Assembly: GCA_905221605.1 (NCBI GenBank)
Contig: CAJNDS010000313.1
Span: 845,275-909,274 of the forward strand
Origin: Symbiodinium natans
Taxonomy: Eukaryota > Sar > Dinophyceae > Suessiales > Symbiodiniaceae
Direction: 5' to 3'
Length of the DNA stretch: 64,000 nt
Positions 60,201-64,000 of this stretch are shown piece by piece. Under the pieces are notes generated by a model. That model ran no database searches, was not told the DNA's origin, and was given only the letters and a program-made list of their open reading frames with translations. Numbering within the stretch: position 1 is the first letter of the stretch; every line of letters begins with the position of its first letter. The translations under genes were made by a program, and so were the position numbers.

Positions 60201-62253
60201 TGTGCGAAACCGCTTATGGTCCGTGAGTTTATGCGGTGTGGGTGGCCTGGCCCTCCATGGAAAAGCTGCCCGGGTACCCCCCCCCTACCCCCCCCCGCGT
60301 TTTGGGGGGGTGAGGAGGGAAAGAGGGAGGTTTTCACCTCCTTTTCCCATCCAACACGCCGCCAGGGTCGGCGGATATAAATATATTTATATAATTAATC
60401 ATATACTAAGTTAATGGTATCATGCATAGACCTAGGGATTCACAGAAGCGATTCTGATTGCTGCTTGGTCTTCAACGTCTACCCGTTGCCGCTGGCCACT
60501 ACGACCTTGAAAGCAACACCGCCTGTTGAGGACCTCAGCCGCGTACTTCAGTGTGGGGGGTTGGAATGCATTGACAAGAGAAGATGCGAGGCGATCGTCA
60601 CAGACGATGCCAAACTATATCCCAGAATTGGGGATTCCTGGGTTTGCCGCACTTCCATGTCAATCATTCCAGTTTCTGAGAGGGCCTAAATGGCCTAAAG
60701 CAGCTCTTCAGGCCCACAGCGGTCCTGCGGACAACCTCTGGAGGCAGATTCAGGAAGCGATTCCGTCTGAGTTAGCTGTGTCCGCTAAAGTGGCGACACC
60801 TCACGCCAAGCTTCAGCTGTGTGAGTATCTGTTCCAACCGCGACCTACGTTGTGACTACCCAAACACGGCTTCACTCCTACAAAAACCAGTGGGTTCGTT
60901 TAAGAACCCTATAGTCGCGGGCGGCGTTTAGGGCTTTACCGTGTTTTGGGTTTCGTTGGGTCTCATGCTCCGAGGGCTCTATAGGGTTTCATGTCGGGCT
61001 GAAAGGACGGACGGGTTTGAGTAATGTTTGGCAGGGCTTCAGTAGGTTTTGTTTTCCAAAGTGGCAAGTGTTTCGTGATCAGGGTGGGTTTCGGGCACTA
61101 TACCTACTAGTCAAGGGTGTCTACCCCTAAACCTGAAGATAAGCAGATGTACAAGTGCACCCTAAACGTCTAACCTCTTTTCAAAGCCCTGAGCCCGCAG
61201 CATACATTCCATCTAGTTCTGGTTTGGGGGCATGTCCTGGTTTAATGCGTTTAGGGCTTAGGGCTTGGGAGTTTACACCCCTAAACCCTAAACCCTAAAC
61301 CGTCAGCCCTAAACCCTAAACCCTAAACCCTAAATCCTGAACCCTGTTGAACGAGAGCATGCCTTGACTTGGCGAGCACGAGGTCCGGCTTACCGCCGAC
61401 TCTACAGAGGACAGCCGCCGGCGGCCCACTGCGCTGGCCGCATTGACGGCTCGGAACTTGGGTGTTGGGTTTGGGGTTTCGGGTTGGGGGCTTAGGGTCT
61501 GGGCTTTGGGGTTTAGGGTTTGGGGTTTAGGGTCTGGGGTTTGGGGTTTAGGGTTTGGGGTTTAGGATTTGGGGTTTGGGGTTTGGGGTTTAGGGTTTAG
61601 GGGTTCGGGGTTTAGGGTTTTAGGGGATGGTAAAGCCCCATAAATACCCCGACTGCCAGAAACAGGACGATAGAGCCACCCCTAAGGGGGGGGGGGGTGG
61701 GTGGAAACCCTAAACCCTAAACCCTAAACCCTAAACCCTAAACCCTAAACCCTAAACCCTAAACCCACGGTGCTGAAGGGAAGGTGAAGCGAGCTATGCC
61801 AGGGCATGCCTAGAACTCAGCATATTTTTTCTTGGGTTTGGGGTGTAGGGTTTAGGGTTTCAAGGGTTTAAAGGGTTTTATTGGATTTAAAGGGTTTAAC
61901 GGGTTTAACAGGTTTAACGGGTTTAACGGGTTTAGCGGGTTTAGGGATTAGAGTTTAGGATTTAGGGGGATAGCATGAAGGTGCGACACCCGCTTTTGGC
62001 CAGCTTCTGCTTTGGGGATGTAAGGCTTCTGAGGGCTACTGCTAGCAGTCATACATCATAGGAAGAAACCCTAAATCCCTAAGCCCAAACCCTAAACCCC
62101 AAACCCTAAACCCTAAACCCTAAACCCTAAATTCGGATAAATCGACCCGAAAGCTTTCCCTTTCCCCTCCCTCCCCCTGCAAATGGGAGCCCAAGTAATG
62201 ATCTCCGAGGTTTCTTCCGATGCGCAGGTGGCGGCAGGCTCCATGAGCTGCGG
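57256..62253 (+). CDS. Unit I: multi-exon gene with the longest in-phase chain
   Basis: Eleven consecutive exons agree in phase: 57256 (2→0), 57327 (0→0), 57465 (0→0), 57679 (0→1), 57956 (1→0), 58191 (0→2), 58526 (2→1), 58761 (1→0), 58928 (0→1), 59409 (1→0), 61383 (0→1). Further exons follow at 61779, 62004 and 62210. No start or stop codon was found, so both ends are open. The exon at 58928 lies between two family C elements. Peptides are mixed, with Leu/Ala/Pro-rich parts; no family recognised. The long gap 59486-61382 may hold a second gene. Confidence 0.55.
57327..57353 (+). CDS. Unit I exon
   Basis: Phase 0→0. Reads LLPPSIPEA. Acceptor CCCTTACCAG, donor GTTTAGGG at 57354. Intron before it is 37 bases, rather short. 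Confidence 0.45.
57465..57494 (+). CDS. Unit I exon ending in a family B element
   Basis: Phase 0→0. Reads KFGEPFGAWH. Acceptor CCCCACCAG; donor GTCCCCCC lies in the left end of the element. Confidence 0.5.
57488..57627. mobile_element. Family B element with a TTTAGGG array inside
   Basis: TTGGCATGTCCCCCCTTATACTA to AGTATAAGGGGGAACATCCCAAC. Between the arms, after TCCTTAATTGGGAT, lie about 5 units of TTTAGGG-like repeat. Confidence 0.75.
57679..57700 (+). CDS. Unit I 22-base exon
   Basis: Phase 0→1. Reads YEEDQTP. Acceptor CCCTCAAG, donor GTGACA at 57701. Confidence 0.45.
57718..57842. repeat. AT-rich stretch and G19 run
   Basis: TTTA repeats and A/T mixtures, then T9 and a long G run, inside a unit I intron just before a family F element. 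Confidence 0.9.
57843..57915. mobile_element. Family F element, left end replaced
   Basis: GGGTTCCCGTATAAAG..AAAAGGGGCACCC..TTACTCGGC, matching the middle and right end of the family. Confidence 0.55.
57956..57996 (+). CDS. Unit I exon
   Basis: Phase 1→0. Contains TSLHVSRRCLSIR. Acceptor GTGTGCTCAG, donor GTAGTC at 57997. Confidence 0.5.
58191..58270 (+). CDS. Unit I exon
   Basis: Phase 0→2. Contains ELAAPAVPKAPAGGHSEL. Acceptor CCCTTCGCAG directly after CCCTAAA, donor GTTTAGGG at 58271. Confidence 0.65.
58371..58510. mobile_element. Family F element with a TTTAGGG array inside
   Basis: CCCCAGTGGTACCC on the left, AAAAAAAGGGTGCCC and TGCTGGGCC on the right. The usual GGTTCAAGGTTCCCTTA centre is cut after GGTTCAAGGTTC and replaced by about 7 TTTAGGG units. 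Confidence 0.8.
58526..58590 (+). CDS. Unit I exon
   Basis: Phase 2→1. Contains FGPNNAWASLLHTELRLR. Acceptor ATGTTCTAG, donor GTGGCC at 58591. Confidence 0.6.
58761..58798 (+). CDS. Unit I exon
   Basis: Phase 1→0. Reads TGSLCSLDMFSK. Acceptor TTCGCACTTCCAG, donor GTGAGA at 58799. Both sites are close to consensus. Confidence 0.6.
58822..58922. mobile_element. Family C element
   Basis: GGGTCCATGTACCCATGTAGTAC to TAGATGGGTACATGGACCC, inverted ends. Located directly before the exon at 58928. Confidence 0.85.
58928..59111 (+). CDS. Unit I exon between two family C elements
   Basis: Phase 0→1, 184 bases. Contains RNLNIRPPGTFWISFPK and SLLQQATLQTQEDLTCSQ. Acceptor CCCTTTGGGAG at the right end of one family C element; donor GTCCATGTACC is the left end of the next. 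Confidence 0.6.
59108..59208. mobile_element. Family C element
   Basis: CAGGGTCCATGTACCTACAC to TTTAGGTACGTGGTTCC with inverted TACTTGGGCC / GGCCCAAGCA. Confidence 0.8.
59409..59485 (+). CDS. Unit I exon with consensus donor
   Basis: Phase 1→0 reads EATSYPVAPRQPVPPRPA, Pro-rich; this frame has the most GC in third positions. The other two frames are also open. Acceptor TGCCCTCAG, donor GTAAGG at 59486. Confidence 0.55.
59486..61382. other. Mostly repeat-poor stretch with weak open frames
   Basis: 59620-60060 is AT-richer with no arrays; 60080-60175 is a G-rich tract (false Gly/Pro frames). 60414-60855 has two overlapping open frames; the one ending at TGA 60855 contains LWRQIQEAIPSELAVSAK and may be real, possibly a last exon starting after the acceptor ATCATTCCAG at 60672. 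Telomere-type arrays resume at 61280. Confidence 0.4.
61383..61461 (+). CDS. Unit I exon
   Basis: Phase 0→1. Contains STEDSRRRPTALAALTAR. Acceptor GAGCACGAG, donor GTGTTGGG at 61462. Confidence 0.55.
61779..61835 (+). CDS. Unit I exon
   Basis: Phase 2→2. Contains EGEASYARACLELSIFFL. Acceptor GGTGCTGAAG, donor GTTTGGGG at 61836. Confidence 0.5.
62004..62019 (+). CDS. Unit I 16-base exon
   Basis: Phase 2→0, FCFGD. Acceptor CTTTTGGCCAG, donor GTAAGG at 62020, both good. Confidence 0.4.
62210..62253 (+). CDS. Unit I exon
   Basis: Phase 0→2. Contains VSSDAQVAAGSMSC. Acceptor ATCTCCGAG (or GCGCAG at 62227, same phase), donor GTTAGAG at 62254. Confidence 0.5.
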
Positions 62254-62545
62254 GTTAGAGTTTAGGGTTTAGGGTTTAGGGTTTCGGGTTTCGGGTTAAT
62301 TTAGGGGTTTAGGGTTTAGGGTTTAGGTTTTAATGGTAGTTAGGGTTACTTGGGCCCTTCTTAGGTACCATACAAAATAGCTTGCCGCCTTCCACTAGTC
62401 CCTTACAATGGTTTATGGGGATCCGAGGTATTGGCCCTTATTAAATATAGTCCATATGGGAGTCATCTAGCAAAGGGCCCAAATTAAGGGCCCATTCTTC
62501 GGAACCCCTGCTATATGCCCGATACACCCCAAAAAAGGAGCCTAA

Positions 62546-62815
62546 TTGAGAGCATTGGCCGTTGTTCTTCGGTACAGTTTGCCTGCTAGATTCTCACGGC
62601 GGCGTGCCGTGGGTTTAGGGTTGAGGCAGCCAAGTAAGGAAGAATCTGGTCCGGGGTTTACAGGGTTTTGGGTGTATGTACCGCAGGGTCTTCTTTGGGA
62701 GGGTTTCCATGCAATCCTCCTGACAGTAGAGGTTGCCGTGAAGGGCCTCGCAGCAACCCTAAACCCTAAACCCAACACCCCAATGTGTTTTCAACCCAAG
62801 CTCTTCGCCTTTTGA
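62546..62815 (+). other. Open stretch, possible exon
   Basis: The part after the acceptor TGTACCGCAG (62676) reads LLWEGFHAILLTVEVAVK in phase 0 and looks coding. The full frame includes translated repeat and should not be taken as one exon. Confidence 0.4.
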
Positions 62816-62860
62816 GGTTTTAGGGCTGTACAGGGTTTTGAAGGTTTGAAGCTTGAGTAG

Positions 62861-63508
62861 GCTAAATATTTAGGGTCCTTACTGACAGACACGGTGAATA
62901 ATCACAGAGAGATTTCTAACCGTATAGCAGATGCTACCGTCACGTGCAATAAGCTTAAGCTATTTTGGAACAAAGCTCAAAACAGCGTAAAATGGAAGCT
63001 CAAGGTATTCGACTCAATTCTTAAGAGCAAGGTCTTATATGGTCTAGAATGCATACAACTTACAAAATCTGATCTGAGCAAACTTGATGCATTTCAGATG
63101 AAAGGCCTCCGGCGTATCTTGAAGATTCCGCCCACTTTCATCGATCGCACCTACACGAATCAGAAAGTATTAAACCTCCTAAACAATGATTACCGTCATG
63201 TCATTGAAAAGTTTTCTCTGACTTGGATGAAAAGGAAAGTTAAGTTATTGGGCCACATACTGAGGACTGATTACAAAGACCCCATGAGACAAGTCATATT
63301 TGATCCATATACAACTAGACCCAGACTTGAATACAGACGCCCAGGTAAACCACGAGCATCATGGCTTCTAGAATCTTTCAAGGATGCTTTTACCCTTTTA
63401 GGACGGACTGAAAACTATGATGACAATAGCAACGAGCATCACCAGTTTATCATTCAACAGGCTCAAACAAGACAGGGAATATTTGCCACAAAAACGCATA
63501 ACAGCTGA
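62861..63508 (+). mobile_element. LINE non-LTR retrotransposon, reverse transcriptase C-terminal fragment
   Basis: Open from 62861 to the stop at 63506-63508, about 215 codons. It begins KYLGSLLTDTVNNH, the start of the region after the catalytic core. Then it contains FWNKAQNSVKWKLKVFDS, KSKVLYGLECIQL, KGLRRILKIPP and VKLLGHILR, typical of the thumb and connection region of LINE ORF2 proteins. The catalytic YxDD part is absent, so this is a 5'-truncated copy. Codon use is AT-rich, unlike all exons in the window, and no telomere-type arrays lie inside. The frame is intact, so the insertion may be young, or the fragment may be the tail of a copy cut by assembly. Confidence 0.85.
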
Positions 63509-64000
63509 ATATATAGCTCGAGCTGCATCATCGAAAGCTCATCACCGAATGATCATCACCGAATGTGCCTGACAGTGGATGCGATGCACCACTACCAGGC
63601 GACCATTGCAAAAATGTACGACATCAAATCTTCATCACCGAACGTTTCGTCACCGAATGTATGGCGCAGTGCTGCGACGTCGAGGCAAGATGCCCGTCTG
63701 CACCTAACATGTTCTCCTGGGTCTGCAAGACAGACACATAGATACACTGTTTGCTGTACGCATTCTGGTTCTTCCCCTCCCCATATTTGCACCTTTATTC
63801 CTCCTCACTTCACAGGCAGTAAATTGTTTAAAACTAGACCGCTTCAAATTTTGTCTCACCCCGCCGCCGCCCTCAGATCTTTGACCATCCTCTCTTTTAT
63901 TTAGTCCCCAGGCTAGGTTTCTGTGCTCAGACTGACAGTCTGCACGTAGGAAAAAAAAGCTTGAGTTTTTTGGGTGCTCCATTCTTGTTCGGTCTGAGGG
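63509..64000. other. Probable 3' flank of the LINE fragment
   Basis: Contains the motif ATCACCGAATG or a close variant four times (63540-63660). There are no telomere-type arrays. Short open frames on both strands have no support. Confidence 0.5.

Larger units (their letters stand above)
600..62380. repeat. Interspersed TTTAGGG / CCCTAAA telomere-type arrays
   Basis: Arrays of 2 to 18 units of the 7-mer occur about every 100-300 bases in both orientations. Among the longest are 1171-1250, 3746-3816, 5880-5940, 6043-6112, 10890-10972, 11117-11213, 14816-14883, 26083-26190, 26321-26412, 28813-28925, 33098-33203, 36129-36220, 40878-40953, 44152-44282 and 47931-48003. The usual order is CCCTAAA, unique GC-rich piece, TTTAGGG. 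This fits introns whose two ends are inverted telomere-type arrays. Interstitial telomeric repeats are known in many genomes; this strict orientation around exons is the unusual part. Confidence 0.9.

Noticed and set aside
59967-60337. Pro/Gly-rich frames on both strands
   Set aside because: Produced by the G-rich tract at 60080-60175.
600-62380. Random junk of telomere repeats or a chimeric assembly of subtelomeres
   Set aside because: The fixed orientation around open pieces and the long phase-consistent chains are not expected from random junctions. Independent long reads would still be worth checking.

Overview
Organism. This looks like nuclear DNA of a dinoflagellate. I see no prokaryotic gene organisation, rRNA, tRNA or CRISPR array. 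The evidence is: many very short GC-rich exons, all on the + strand and arranged head to tail; occasional GC instead of GT at 5' splice sites; Arabidopsis-type TTTAGGG repeats; a cytosine-5 DNA methyltransferase of protist type; and a LINE reverse-transcriptase fragment of a kind common in dinoflagellates. The species cannot be named from the sequence.

Main reading. From about 0.6 to 62.4 kb the window is crossed by well over a hundred short arrays of TTTAGGG or CCCTAAA. Their order is not random. Again and again a CCCTAAA array is followed by 20-150 bases of unique GC-rich sequence and then by a TTTAGGG array. When the unique pieces are read as exons on the + strand, they begin after an AG and end before a GT (often the GT of GTTTAGGG itself). 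They are open, and in long runs the codon phase left by one piece is the phase needed by the next. I therefore read the telomere-type arrays as the two inverted ends of introns: introns start in TTTAGGG and end just after CCCTAAA. Below, 'phase a→b' gives the number of codon bases inherited from the previous exon and passed to the next.

Layout (all +). Unit A, 723-20714: about 40 exons, ATG to TGA, unknown protein. Unit B, 21017-24404: N-terminal exons followed by a C5 DNA methyltransferase core that has only short ordinary introns. Unit C, about 25535-28019: ends unclear. Unit D, 28418-34068: ATG to TAA. Unit E, about 34126-39320: ends in TGA. Unit F, about 39487-48946: contains two Cys-rich exons and ends in TAG. 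Unit G, about 49093-53920: ends in TGA. Unit H, 54045-56086: ATG to TAG. Unit I, about 57256-62253: the longest fully in-phase chain. A 5'-truncated LINE fragment lies at 62861-63508. Unit borders are inferred from start and stop codons and some could be merged or split.

Mobile DNA. At least eight families of 75-200 bp elements, most with terminal inverted repeats (called A-I here), sit inside the introns. Many copies start exactly at the end of an exon, so that the element's own first bases are the 5' splice site. This is what introners (intron-making transposons) look like. Some copies have TTTAGGG arrays inside them, and one copy is inserted into another.

Limits. Exons were found by eye. 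Short GC-rich pieces are often open in more than one frame, so a single exon is only moderately sure; the phase chains are the stronger evidence. Except for the methyltransferase and the LINE I recognise no protein family.
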